Source: a virus
Strand: one strand, 5' to 3'
Length of the DNA stretch: 32,494 nt
IMG/VR virus record: IMGVR_UViG_3300035670_000844
Coordinates: 1 to 32,494 of that record
The notes below the pieces were generated by a model that searched no databases, was not told the DNA's origin, and saw nothing but the letters and a program-made list of their open reading frames with translations. Shown here in pieces: positions 1 to 8,234 of the stretch (position 1 is the stretch's first letter; the number at the start of each line of letters is the position of its first letter). Both the position numbers and the translations under genes were made by a program.

Positions 1-53
1 GGTCGTCCAAACGCGCGTTTTTTCTCTAGCGTCAGCAACAAAACGCTCTAAAG

Positions 54-68
54 CCTTGCGGCGCAAGG
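54..68. repeat. Perfect 7-bp inverted repeat (CCTTGCG-G-CGCAAGG)
   Basis: The arms at 54-60 and 62-68 are exact reverse complements around one central base. Terminase nicking sites often have such two-fold symmetry. A short terminator-like hairpin is an alternative, but no T-run follows. Confidence 0.5.
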
Positions 69-106
69 GATCTCACCGAGACTTAAAACGGGATCCCCTT
101 AAAGCA

Positions 107-133
107 GTTTAGGGCGGTTTAGTATCTGTTTAG
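107..133 (+). repeat. Three GTTTAG direct repeats at helical spacing
   Basis: GTTTAG occurs at 107-112, 117-122 and 128-133, so the starts are 10 and 11 bp apart and all three copies lie on one DNA face. Such arrays usually bind a protein cooperatively. Terminase small-subunit (cosB R-site-like) binding or a regulator of the late operon are the two likely readings. Confidence 0.55.
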
Positions 134-155
134 AGAGATTAAACACGTTCAACTT

Positions 156-710
156 TTGCTGGTCACGTTCAGCGAGTTCGCGTACATCAAAGGCTGCAGC
201 AAGGGTGCGGTTACCCATGCGAGCAAGAGCCGCATCGCTGGTGCAGTGGTGGAGAAGGATGGCAAGAAATGGCTGGATCGTGATTTGGCGTTGGAGTTAT
301 GGCGGAAGAACACGCTGAAAAACAACAACGCGTTGGTGGATGAGCCGGATGATGTGGAGGCGCCACCACCAGCTGATGAGCGTGAGCTGAAGGCGCGCGT
401 CAACTCGCTGCCTGATGATGCGATTCCTGAGCTGAACGAAAGCCGAGCGCGGCGTGAGCATTACCAGGCGGAGCTAGCGAAGCTGCAGGTGGCGCAACAG
501 CGTGGTGAATTGGTGCCAGCTGATGAGGTGAAAAAGAGCGCGTTTCAGGTTGGGCGGAGTGTGCGTGAGGCGCTGAGTAATCTGGCCGACCGGCTCTCGC
601 ATCAGCTGGCGGGCGAGACCGATCCGGTGGTGATCCATCAGTTGCTCAGTGATGAGCACCGTGATGCGTTGCAGTCGCTCACACAGATGTCAGACTTGGC
701 TGATGATTGA
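156..710 (+). CDS. Terminase small subunit (Nu1-like)
   Basis: This gene probably encodes the DNA-recognition subunit of the packaging terminase. The first 50 residues resemble the winged-helix/HTH of Nu1-type proteins (FSEFAYIKGCSKGAVTHASK, followed by a KWLDRDLALELW segment). The middle (about residues 95-125, rich in E, R, A, L and Q) looks like a coiled coil used to bind the large subunit, and the C-terminal third is helical. The 184-residue length is very close to lambda Nu1 (181). The start is TTG at 156, with only a weak AGAGAG purine run well upstream, so the start is uncertain. It is the first gene after the putative cos region and leads into the methyltransferase and large terminase. 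Confidence 0.75.
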   Translation: MLVTFSEFAYIKGCSKGAVTHASKSRIAGAVVEKDGKKWLDRDLALELWRKNTLKNNNALVDEPDDVEAPPPADERELKARVNSLPDDAIPELNESRARREHYQAELAKLQVAQQRGELVPADEVKKSAFQVGRSVREALSNLADRLSHQLAGETDPVVIHQLLSDEHRDALQSLTQMSDLADD

Positions 711-1392
711 TCTTCGACTTGGCGATTGCTTAGAAGTGTTAGCCACGCTGGAGGCAGCGTCGGTCGATGCGGTGATTACTGACCCGCCTTATCTGAATAC
801 GGGCACTGGCAGCAGCAGGGTGAGCCGTGTGGCGGCCATTCCGGATGAACGGCAGTTCTTTGATCTGTGGATGCGTCAGATCTGGGGAGAGTTGGCACGG
901 GTGCTAAAGCCCACAGGCGCAGCGTTCCTGACAATCGACTGGCGCGGTGCCATGGCGTGCGAGCGTGCAGCCTGCGGCTCGCCGCTGTCGTTTGGCGGCG
1001 TTGGCATTTGGGATAAGGAACAGCTAGGCATGGGCTACATGCTGCGCCATTCCTACGAGTGCTTCGTGGCGGCGAGGATGCCGGAGTGGAAGCCAGTGAA
1101 CCGCTCGGTCTATGACGTGTGGCGCGTGAAGTGGGGGCCGACACAACGCAAGACCGGGCACCAAGCAGAGAAGCCGGTTGAACTGATCCAGCGCGCGCTG
1201 GATTTCTTAGCACCGCCTGAGGGCGGCGTGGTGCTCGACCCGTTCATGGGTAGCGGCACCACTGGCGTAGTCGCGGCGCAGAACGGCTACCGCTTTGTCG
1301 GCATCGAGCGCGAACCTGAATTCTTGGAGCTATCGCAGCGGCGCATTGCGGATGCTCAAGGGTTCGGCGCTCAGGCCGATCTGTTCGCATGA
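703..1392 (+). CDS. DNA methyltransferase, N6-adenine/N4-cytosine type
   Basis: This is an amino-methyltransferase for phage or host DNA. The catalytic DPPY motif is at residues 27-30 and the AdoMet-binding motif DPFMGSGTTG at 179-188. This order (motif IV before motif I) is that of the permuted beta class (N6_N4_Mtase family). HQAEKP at 153-158 is the usual segment before motif I. I chose the ATG at 703, which overlaps the end of the small terminase by 8 bases; the reading frame also runs further upstream, but the protein before this point is unconvincing. It ends in an ATGA overlap with the large terminase. No restriction partner is nearby, so it is a solitary enzyme, perhaps protecting phage DNA or marking it for packaging. 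The target sequence is unknown. Confidence 0.9.
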   Translation: MIDLRLGDCLEVLATLEAASVDAVITDPPYLNTGTGSSRVSRVAAIPDERQFFDLWMRQIWGELARVLKPTGAAFLTIDWRGAMACERAACGSPLSFGGVGIWDKEQLGMGYMLRHSYECFVAARMPEWKPVNRSVYDVWRVKWGPTQRKTGHQAEKPVELIQRALDFLAPPEGGVVLDPFMGSGTTGVVAAQNGYRFVGIEREPEFLELSQRRIADAQGFGAQADLFA

Positions 1393-3245
1393 GCGTCTGG
1401 CAGACCGCGTTCATGGACGGCCTGCGGCCGGAGCCTCCGTTGACGGTGAGTGAGTGGGCGGACAAACACCGGCGGCTGAGCAGCAAGGCATCGGCGGAGC
1501 CTGGGCCGTGGCGGACGGGAAGAACGCCTTACTTGAAGGAGCCGATGGATGAGCTGAGCACCACTAGCAACGTGCAGCGGGTGGTGATGATGTTCGCGGC
1601 GCAGACGGGCAAGACGGAGAGCGGCAGCAACTGGTTGGGCTATGTGATCGCCCATGCACCGGGGCCGATGTTGCTGGTGCAGCCGACCGTTGAAATGGCA
1701 AAGCGGTTATCAAAGCAACGGCTTGAAAGTTTGATTACTGAAACGCCTTGCCTGTCTGAGCGGATCGCGCCGGCCAGGGCGCGCGACTCGGGCAACACGA
1801 TGTTCGCCAAGGAGTTTCCGGGCGGGATGATGCTGCTGACCGGGGCGAATAGTGCGACGGGTTTGCGGTCTACGCCGTGCCGCTACATCTTCATGGATGA
1901 GGTGGATGCCTTCCCGGCTGATGTGGATGGCGAGGGCGACCCGGTGAGTTTGGCGGAGAAGCGGGCGACGACGTTTGCGCGGCGGAAGATTTTGCTGACT
2001 AGTACGCCAACGGTGAAGGACTTTAGCCGGATCGAGGCGGAGTATCAGCGGAGTGATCAACGGCGGTTCTATGTACCGTGCCCGAGTTGCGGGGAGATGC
2101 AGTGGCTGAAGTGGCCGCAGCTGAAGTGGGACAACAACGATCCGGCGACAGCGGTGTATGAGTGCGAAGCGTGCCGCGAGCGATTCGCGGAGATCCACAA
2201 GCCGGCGATGCTGCGGAAGGGTGAATGGCGGGCGACAGCACCGAGCGATGGCAAGACGGCTGGCTTTCAGCTGAGCGGGCTGTATTCACCGCTGGGCTGG
2301 CTGAGTTGGGCGGACATGGTGGACGACTTCCTACGGGCGAAGGCTGATGCACCGATGCTGAAGTCGTTTGTGAACACCCGTTTGGCGGAGACCTGGGAGG
2401 AGGACTATGCCAGCAAGGTGAGCGCCGATGGCTTGATGGCCAAGCGGTTGGAGTATGAGGCGGGAGTGTGCCCGGATGGGGTGTTGCTACTCACGGCTGG
2501 AGTGGACGTGCAGGACAACCGACTGGCGGTGAGCGTGTGGGGATGGGGCGAGGGCGAGACCGGCTGGCTGGTGTGGCATCAGGAGCTGATGGGTGACCCG
2601 ACGCAGACTGAGGTATGGGCGCAGCTGGATCAGGTGATTGCTACGGAGTGGTCGGCTGAAGGCGGGAAGGCATTGAAGCTGAGCCAGATCGCGGTTGACT
2701 CTGGCGGTCATTGCACCCATGAGGTCTACAACTATGTGCGTGATCGTGTGCGCCAAGGCGTTGTGGCGATCAAGGGCAGCAGCAAGCGCGGCAGTGCGGC
2801 TGTGAGCAAGGGCAACAAGGTGGACGTGAATTGGAAGGGGCGGATCGTGAAGCGTGGTGTGACGCTGTATAGCGTCGGCAGCGACACGATCAAGACAACG
2901 CTGTTCGGAAGGCTGAAACACAACGAGGATGGGCCAGGCGGATTGCGATTTGGGATGGCTGCCGATGCGGAGTATTTCAAGCAACTGACGGCTGAGAAGC
3001 AGACGCTGCGGTATCTCAAGGGATTCCCTGTGCGCGAGTGGGTAAAGAAATCAGGCGACCGGAATGAGGCGCTGGATTGTGCGGTTTATGCCTATGCGGC
3101 ATTGCAGCTGAGCTATCGAAAGTTCAACCGCGCGACGATGTGGCAGCAGTTGCGTGATCGCTTGGAGACTGGCGAGAAAGCACCGCTAAGATCAAGGAAG
3201 CAGCCCACCTCCGGGGCTGCTAGTGGCTTTGTGAGCAACTGGTAG
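1389..3245 (+). CDS. Terminase large subunit (GpA family)
   Basis: This is the packaging ATPase and nuclease. Walker A is AAQTGKT at residues 70-76 and Walker B is YIFMDE at 166-171, followed by the LLTSTP coupling segment (202-207). A zinc-finger-like CPSC...CEAC group (C231, C234, C259, C262) is typical of GpA proteins. The C-terminal nuclease half shows likely metal ligands at D373 (GVDVQ), D437 (AVDSGG) and D563 (ALDCAVYAY). The 618-residue length fits the family (lambda gpA 641). The start overlaps the methyltransferase stop as ATGA, so translation is coupled. The gene ends just past a perfect 8-bp hairpin. This class usually goes with cos packaging. Confidence 0.95.
   Translation: MSVWQTAFMDGLRPEPPLTVSEWADKHRRLSSKASAEPGPWRTGRTPYLKEPMDELSTTSNVQRVVMMFAAQTGKTESGSNWLGYVIAHAPGPMLLVQPTVEMAKRLSKQRLESLITETPCLSERIAPARARDSGNTMFAKEFPGGMMLLTGANSATGLRSTPCRYIFMDEVDAFPADVDGEGDPVSLAEKRATTFARRKILLTSTPTVKDFSRIEAEYQRSDQRRFYVPCPSCGEMQWLKWPQLKWDNNDPATAVYECEACRERFAEIHKPAMLRKGEWRATAPSDGKTAGFQLSGLYSPLGWLSWADMVDDFLRAKADAPMLKSFVNTRLAETWEEDYASKVSADGLMAKRLEYEAGVCPDGVLLLTAGVDVQDNRLAVSVWGWGEGETGWLVWHQELMGDPTQTEVWAQLDQVIATEWSAEGGKALKLSQIAVDSGGHCTHEVYNYVRDRVRQGVVAIKGSSKRGSAAVSKGNKVDVNWKGRIVKRGVTLYSVGSDTIKTTLFGRLKHNEDGPGGLRFGMAADAEYFKQLTAEKQTLRYLKGFPVREWVKKSGDRNEALDCAVYAYAALQLSYRKFNRATMWQQLRDRLETGEKAPLRSRKQPTSGAASGFVSNW
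3199..3221 (+). other. Stem-loop at the end of the large terminase gene
   Basis: The arms AGCAGCCC (3199-3206) and GGGCTGCT (3214-3221) are perfect reverse complements around a 7-base loop. The hairpin lies 21 bases before the terminase stop and 27 before the next start codon. No U-run follows, so it is more likely an mRNA processing or stability element than a terminator. Function is inferred only. Confidence 0.5.
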
Positions 3246-3248
3246 GCC

Positions 3249-3818
3249 GTGAACATCCCGAGCGAGATCAGGGCAGGCGACACGATCCAGTGGCGGGACG
3301 TTGAGGGTGCCGACAATCTGGGCAATGTGGTGGGCAGTGCTGATTACACGCTGACCTACTACTTGCGGACGAATACGGCTAGCGAGGGCGCGACGGTAGT
3401 CGGCACTGCGTATGGCACCGGCTGGCAGTTCAGCATCGCCGCGGCCACCAGTGCTGGTTTTGATGCTGGCACTTGGTACTGGCAAGCAGTTGCCACCAAG
3501 ACGGGTAGCACGATCACGCTGGGCAGCGGCCAGCTGACGGTGGTTGCGGCGCTGAGCTATGCGGGCACGCCTGCTGCATTGGATGGCCGGAGCCAAGCGC
3601 AGAAGGATCTCGATGCAGTGCAGGCTGCGATCCGCGCGATCGTCTCGGGCGGTGTTGTCAAGCAATACACGATCGGCAACCGGAGCCTGAGCAAGTACGA
3701 TCTGAAGGATCTGCTTGAGCTTGAAAGCAAGCTGAAGGCTGAGGTGAAGCGTGAGCAGATGGCTGATCTGATTGCTAATGGCCTGGGCAATCCCCACAAT
3801 CTGTTCGTGAGGTTCTGA
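3249..3818 (+). CDS. Putative head-tail connector protein (gpW position)
   Basis: The gene lies between the large terminase and portal, where lambda has gpW. The N-terminal ~110 residues are Gly/Thr-rich and beta-like (TLTYYLRTNT, GTWYWQAVAT). The C-terminal ~75 residues are helical, ending in a segment with IRAIVSGGVVKQYTIG and LLELESKLKAEVKREQ, a pattern seen in small connector proteins of this position. The function is inferred from this segment and from location. The start is GTG at 3249, three bases after the terminase stop, with no strong ribosome-binding site. The stop overlaps the portal ATG as TGATG. It may be a fusion of a beta-sandwich domain with a gpW-like segment. Confidence 0.6.
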   Translation: MNIPSEIRAGDTIQWRDVEGADNLGNVVGSADYTLTYYLRTNTASEGATVVGTAYGTGWQFSIAAATSAGFDAGTWYWQAVATKTGSTITLGSGQLTVVAALSYAGTPAALDGRSQAQKDLDAVQAAIRAIVSGGVVKQYTIGNRSLSKYDLKDLLELESKLKAEVKREQMADLIANGLGNPHNLFVRF

Positions 3819-5398
3819 TGGGACTGCGCACGCGGCTGTTCAAGGCAATGGGCTTCGAGCCAATGCGGCCGCGGCAGCGGGCATATCAGGGTGCGCGCGT
3901 TAGCAGGCTGACGGCTGACTGGGTGACAAGCGGCACCAGCGCCGACAGCGAGATCAAGTCGAGCTTCAAGAGTCTGCGCAACCGTGCGCGGCAGCTGTGC
4001 CGTGATAACGACTATGCGCGGCAGGCGGTCAGGGCGATCCAGAACAATGTGATCGGGCATGGCATCAGGCACCAAGGACAGGTGCGGATGCTGCGTGGCG
4101 GCCGGTTGGATGAGGCTATTAATGGCCGCATCCATGAGGAATGGGAGCGGTGGATGCACAAGAGCCGCTGTGATGTGAGCGGGATCCTGGGCTTCCACGA
4201 CATCGAGCGGCTGCTGGTGCGCAGCTTGGCGGAGTCGGGCGAGGTGTTCGTGCGGATGATCAAGCGGCCGTTCGGTGATAGCCGTGTGCCGTTTGCGCTG
4301 CAGATCCTTGAGGCGGATTATCTGATTGATGATGATGTGCCGCAGGCGAAGGATGGCAACACGGTGCGGATGGGCATCGAGGTTGATAGCTATCTGCGGC
4401 CGCAGGCTTATCACTTCTACGCGAACCATCCCGGTGATACCTATGCCGGGAACACGCGCACCAATGGCAAGCGTGTGCGGGTGCCTGCTGATGAGGTGAT
4501 CCATCTGTTCCTGCCTGAGCGGCCGGGGCAGACCAGGGGCGTGACGTGGTTTGCGTCGGCGCTGATGCGGCTGCACATGCTGCAGGGCTATGAGGAAGCC
4601 GAGGTGGTGCGTGCTCGGGCGAGCAGCGCACTGATGGGCTTCATCACCAGCCCTGAGGGCGAGCTGGTGGGAGATGAGGTGTATGAGGGCGAGCGGGTCA
4701 GTGAGTTTCAGCCTGGTGTGTTCAAGTATCTGCAGCCCGGCGAAAGCGTGACGGTGCCGGATCTTAACAGCCCGGACGGTCAGCTTGAGCCGTTCACCCG
4801 TTCGATGTTGCGTGCAGTGGCGGCTGGTGTGGGCGTGTCGTTCGAGAGCATCAGCAAGAACTTCTCAGAGAGCAACTACAGCAGCAGCCGGCTGAGTTTG
4901 CTTGAGGAGCGCGACACCTATCGTGTGCTGCAGCGTTACATGATCGAGAACTTCCACCAGCAGGTGTTTGAGAAGTGGCTTGATATGGCGGTGCTGAGCG
5001 GTGCGTTGAGCCTGCCTGGTTATGAGACCAACCCTGATCGCTATCGTGCTAGCAGGTGGGTGCCTCGCAGCTGGGAGTGGGTAGATCCGCAGCGTGAGGT
5101 AGATGCTTATAAGACTGCGGTGCGGTGCGGCTTCAAGACGCTGGGCCAGGTGATTGCTGAGCAGGGCGGTGATCTTGAGGATGTGCTGGTGGCCCGTCAG
5201 GCGGAGCTGGCGATGCTCGATGAGATGGACATCGTGACCGATACCGACCCGAGTGAGGTGACGGAAGGCGGCGCGGTGCAGGCACCATTGGGCATGGGTG
5301 CGGTGCCGGCATTTGAGGAGACAGAGCGGCCCGTTGAGGAGGAGGAGTACGAGGAGCTGTCGGTGCTTGAGGATCCAACCGAGGCGCCTGAGGATTGA
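3818..5398 (+). CDS. Portal protein (lambda gpB family)
   Basis: This protein forms the dodecameric ring at the capsid vertex through which DNA passes. The N-terminal part shows the typical SLRNRARQLCRDNDYARQAV segment followed by NNVIGHGIRHQGQV, as in Phage_portal_2 proteins. The middle contains RSLAESGEVFVRM and the PGQTRGVTWFASAL segment. The SFESISKNFSESNYSSSR motif near the beginning of the last third is characteristic of the family. The 526-residue length matches lambda gpB (533). The C-terminal ~50 residues are acidic. The start ATG overlaps the previous stop (TGATG), and the stop overlaps the start of the capsid polyprotein in the same way. Confidence 0.95.
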   Translation: MGLRTRLFKAMGFEPMRPRQRAYQGARVSRLTADWVTSGTSADSEIKSSFKSLRNRARQLCRDNDYARQAVRAIQNNVIGHGIRHQGQVRMLRGGRLDEAINGRIHEEWERWMHKSRCDVSGILGFHDIERLLVRSLAESGEVFVRMIKRPFGDSRVPFALQILEADYLIDDDVPQAKDGNTVRMGIEVDSYLRPQAYHFYANHPGDTYAGNTRTNGKRVRVPADEVIHLFLPERPGQTRGVTWFASALMRLHMLQGYEEAEVVRARASSALMGFITSPEGELVGDEVYEGERVSEFQPGVFKYLQPGESVTVPDLNSPDGQLEPFTRSMLRAVAAGVGVSFESISKNFSESNYSSSRLSLLEERDTYRVLQRYMIENFHQQVFEKWLDMAVLSGALSLPGYETNPDRYRASRWVPRSWEWVDPQREVDAYKTAVRCGFKTLGQVIAEQGGDLEDVLVARQAELAMLDEMDIVTDTDPSEVTEGGAVQAPLGMGAVPAFEETERPVEEEEYEELSVLEDPTEAPED

Positions 5399-8025
5399 TG
5401 GCAACCGTTGAGGGCCAAGAGATCGACCTGATGCCTACTGATGGCATGAAGGAAGAGGCGCAACGGTATCGGGAATGGAAGGATGAGGGGCGAGCTGGTG
5501 GAACTGAGGTGGCGGCCCGCCGCGCTGGGCAGATCCTGAGCGGTGATGAGCTGAGTGCCGACACAGTGATCACGATGGCGGCATGGTTCGCGCGCCATGA
5601 GGTGGACAAGCAGGGCGAAGGATTCAGCCCTGGCGAGGATGGCTATCCATCAGCTGGGCGTGTGGCATGGGCTGCATGGGGCGGCGATGCTGGTCAGATA
5701 TGGGCTAGCAGCAAAGCGGATAGAATCAAAGCATTACAAGAAAGAAGCGCCGTGGAATTAGAGCGCCCCTATCCGAACGAACATGCTGCGCGGTTGACTG
5801 ATCCTGGGCAGTATGACTCGTTGCGTCGAGAGAACGATGCGGGCGGCTCAGGTATTGACTTCATCTACGGAATCAAGGAAGGCGTGAGCGAGATCCAAGC
5901 GATCCGTTTCAACAGCGCCCGATATTCCGCAGCTGAAGCACGGGCGTGGTTGGCTGAGCATGACTTCAGCCCGATTGAGTTCGAGGAGGCCACCGGCGAT
6001 GGCGAGGCTGCACGCGCTGCAGCTAATGAGCTGAGCGAGGGTGACTTCGTGCAGTGGGATTCAAGTGGCGGCACTGCTCGCGGGCGGATTGAGCATGTGA
6101 TGCGTGAGGGCACGCTGGGTGTGCCCGACACTGAGTTCAGCATTGAAGCTACGGCTGAAGATCCTGCTGCGTTGATCCGCATCTACCGCGAAGGTGAAGA
6201 TGGCTGGGAGGCGACCGAAACACTGGTCGGCCATAAGTTCTCAACGCTCAGGAAGATCGCAGCACTACGCAGCCTGACGGGCAAGTATCAGCGCAGCGAG
6301 ATGACTGCGTTCGATGAGGTGGAGGAACGCATTTATGAGTTTCCCTTCAGCTCGGAGTATCCAGTGGCTCGGTACTTCGGCAACGAAATCCTGAGCCATG
6401 AGGGCGATGCAGCTGATTTGAGTCGCTTGAATGATGGCGCTCCGCTGTTGTTCAACCACAACCCTGATCGAGTGATTGGCGTTGTGGAGCGGGCATATAT
6501 CAACGGCAAACGCCGGCGTGGTTATGCCCGTGTGCGGTTCAGCCGCAACCCATTCGCTCAGGAAATCTTGAGCGATGTACGAGACGGAGTTTTGCGCAAC
6601 GTCTCGTTCGGCTACTCCATTGACAAAATGGAGGAGCGTGGCAGTGGTGACTATGTTGCAACTGCCTGGTCTCCCTATGAGATCAGCGTTGTCTCGGTGC
6701 CGGCTGACCCCGGCGTCGGGATTGGCCGATCTCTGACGGAAGACACTGCTGCTTCGGCAGCACCAACACCCGATCCCATTCCTTCAATGGAAAACACCAC
6801 CCCCGATCTGGCCGTGGTGCGTGCCGAAGCCGCCGAGGCTGAGCGCGCCCGCATCTCGGACATCACTGCCCTGTGCGATAAGCACAGCATGGCAGACCTT
6901 GGCCGCCAGCTGATCGACTCTGGTCGTTCTATCGACGAGGCTCGCGCTGCTGTGCTCGACAAACTCGACATTCAACAGGAGCCCGTGAACATGAGCGCCG
7001 CTGACATCGGCCTGACTGAGAAGGAGAGCCGCAGCTTCTCCTTCCTGCGTGCCATCAACTACCTGGCCAATCCGGCCGACCGCGCTGCCCGTGAGGCTGC
7101 TGCGTTTGAGATCGAAGCGTCTGATGCTGCTGCTGCCAAGCTCGGCCGTCAGTCCCGTGGCATCACCATCCCCCAAGATGTGCTGCGTCGCGACCTGAAC
7201 GTCGGTGCTGCTACCGCCGGCGGCAACCTGGTTGCTACCGAGCTGGATGCTGGTTCGTTCATCGACCTGCTCCGCAATGCCTCTGCTCTGGATCAGGCTG
7301 GCGCCACCGTGCTGACCGGCCTGACCGGCAACGTTGCGATCCCCCGCCAGTCCGGTGCTGGTACTGCTTACTGGGTGGCTGAGTCTGGCTCGCCCACCGA
7401 AAGCCAGCAGACCGTGGATCAGGTGAGCCTGACCCCTCGGACTGTGGCTGCGTTCACCGATTACAGCCGTCGTCTGATGATCCAGTCCTCCATCGACGTG
7501 GAGAACATGGTGCGTAGCGATCTGGCTCGTGTGATCGCTCTGAAGATCGACGCTGCTGGTCTTTATGGCACCGGCTCCTCCAGCGAGCCCCTGGGTCTGA
7601 AGAACACCACCGGCATCGGCACCGAAGACTTCGCTGCTGCTGCTCCTACCTTCGCTGAGGTGGTGGCACTGGAGAGCGATGTGGCTACTGCCAACGCTCT
7701 GCTGGGTAGCCCTGTCTACCTGATGAACGCTGCTATGCGCGGCAACCTCAAGACCACGAAGAAAGACGCCGGTTCCGGCATCTTCATCATGGAAAACGGT
7801 GAGGTGAACGGCTACCGCGGTGTGCTGTCCAACCAAGTCGCCTCTGGCGATCTGTGGTTCGGCAACTTCGCTGACCTGATCATCGGCTACTTCTCCGGTC
7901 TGGACATCATGGTGGACCCCTACACCAACAGCACCTCCGGGACTGTGCGTGTGGTTGCCATGCAGGACTGCGACATCGCGTGTCGTCATCCAGAGTCCTT
8001 CAGCCGCGGCAACGACACCCTCTGA
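5398..8025 (+). CDS. Prohead protease - major capsid polyprotein (HK97 type) with extra N-terminal domains
   Basis: One frame of 875 residues holds the capsid maturation functions. Numbering is from the ATG at 5398, which overlaps the portal stop. Residues 1-115 carry a phage domain (MPTDGMKEEAQR ... RHEVDKQGEGFSPGEDGYP ... AWAAWGGDAG). Residues ~150-200 resemble an XkdF-like domain and ~213-255 a DUF2945/Tudor-like segment. Residues ~305-445 are an HK97-family prohead protease with likely catalytic His354 (FNHNPDRVIG) and Ser403 (LRNVSFGYS). A charged helical delta/scaffold-like linker (~470-530) leads to the HK97-fold capsid domain (~535-875). The capsid part changes to a narrow high-expression codon set, and an in-frame ATG with a strong ribosome-binding site lies at 6991. 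The processing sites are not known. Confidence 0.92.
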   Translation: MATVEGQEIDLMPTDGMKEEAQRYREWKDEGRAGGTEVAARRAGQILSGDELSADTVITMAAWFARHEVDKQGEGFSPGEDGYPSAGRVAWAAWGGDAGQIWASSKADRIKALQERSAVELERPYPNEHAARLTDPGQYDSLRRENDAGGSGIDFIYGIKEGVSEIQAIRFNSARYSAAEARAWLAEHDFSPIEFEEATGDGEAARAAANELSEGDFVQWDSSGGTARGRIEHVMREGTLGVPDTEFSIEATAEDPAALIRIYREGEDGWEATETLVGHKFSTLRKIAALRSLTGKYQRSEMTAFDEVEERIYEFPFSSEYPVARYFGNEILSHEGDAADLSRLNDGAPLLFNHNPDRVIGVVERAYINGKRRRGYARVRFSRNPFAQEILSDVRDGVLRNVSFGYSIDKMEERGSGDYVATAWSPYEISVVSVPADPGVGIGRSLTEDTAASAAPTPDPIPSMENTTPDLAVVRAEAAEAERARISDITALCDKHSMADLGRQLIDSGRSIDEARAAVLDKLDIQQEPVNMSAADIGLTEKESRSFSFLRAINYLANPADRAAREAAAFEIEASDAAAAKLGRQSRGITIPQDVLRRDLNVGAATAGGNLVATELDAGSFIDLLRNASALDQAGATVLTGLTGNVAIPRQSGAGTAYWVAESGSPTESQQTVDQVSLTPRTVAAFTDYSRRLMIQSSIDVENMVRSDLARVIALKIDAAGLYGTGSSSEPLGLKNTTGIGTEDFAAAAPTFAEVVALESDVATANALLGSPVYLMNAAMRGNLKTTKKDAGSGIFIMENGEVNGYRGVLSNQVASGDLWFGNFADLIIGYFSGLDIMVDPYTNSTSGTVRVVAMQDCDIACRHPESFSRGNDTL
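6977..6993 (+). promoter_or_regulatory. Internal ribosome-binding site and ATG for free capsid protein
   Basis: AGGAG at 6977-6981 is followed after 9 bases by an ATG at 6991, in frame with the polyprotein (codon 532). Initiation here would give a 344-residue protein starting MSAADIGLTEKESR, about the size of a complete HK97-type capsid subunit. The polyprotein itself starts without a site of similar strength, so the internal site would help make capsid in excess over protease. Use of the site is an inference. Confidence 0.6.
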
Positions 8026-8027
8026 TC

Positions 8028-8234
8028 ATGTTGATCAAGGTCCTACGGCAAACAATGCTGGCAGGCCAAGTGATCCGTCTCGGGGAAGTCCATGAGGCTT
8101 CCCCCTCGGACGCCAAGCTTCTGATCGGTATTGGCAAAGCTGTTGAGGTCGCCGACAAGGTGGCCGATTTGGTTGAGGTTATTGCTCAGCCAGCACCTAA
8201 ACCATCTACCCCTCGACGGAGGGCTAAATCATGA
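8028..8234 (+). CDS. Small head-module protein, function unknown
   Basis: This 68-residue protein directly follows the capsid gene. The pattern LAGQVIRLGEVHEASPSDAKLLIGIGKAVE (residues ~12-40) resembles small proteins often found downstream of capsid genes, with a hydrophobic strand followed by a DAK-LIxIGKA helix. The C-terminal tail is Pro- and Arg-rich. The start is the ATG at 8028, two bases after the capsid stop, rather than an upstream codon inside the capsid gene. The stop overlaps the next start as ATGA. Confidence 0.75.
   Translation: MLIKVLRQTMLAGQVIRLGEVHEASPSDAKLLIGIGKAVEVADKVADLVEVIAQPAPKPSTPRRRAKS

Larger units (their letters stand above)
1..155. other. Non-coding terminase-proximal region, candidate cos/packaging site
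   Basis: No gene is seen in this stretch. It contains a perfect 12-bp palindrome AAACGCGCGTTT (9-20), a small inverted repeat AGCGT/ACGCT (28-32 and 43-47), the 15-bp inverted repeat CCTTGCGGCGCAAGG (54-68), a GGGATCCC palindrome (90-97) and three GTTTAG hexamers. In lambda-type phages cos, with its nicking palindrome and terminase-binding repeats, lies just upstream of the small terminase gene, as this stretch does. The cos assignment is inferred from position and symmetry; the exact cut site cannot be read from sequence alone. Confidence 0.45.

Noticed and set aside
3557-4576. Minus-strand open frame of about 340 codons opposite the portal
   Set aside because: Shadow of a GC-rich gene with His/Pro/Arg-rich product; the portal frame is clearly coding.
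6784-7989. Long minus-strand open frame (about 400 codons) opposite the capsid domain
   Set aside because: The plus strand encodes an obvious capsid. The antisense frame arises from restricted codon use and its product (His/Ser/Gly-rich) has no start signal or family likeness.
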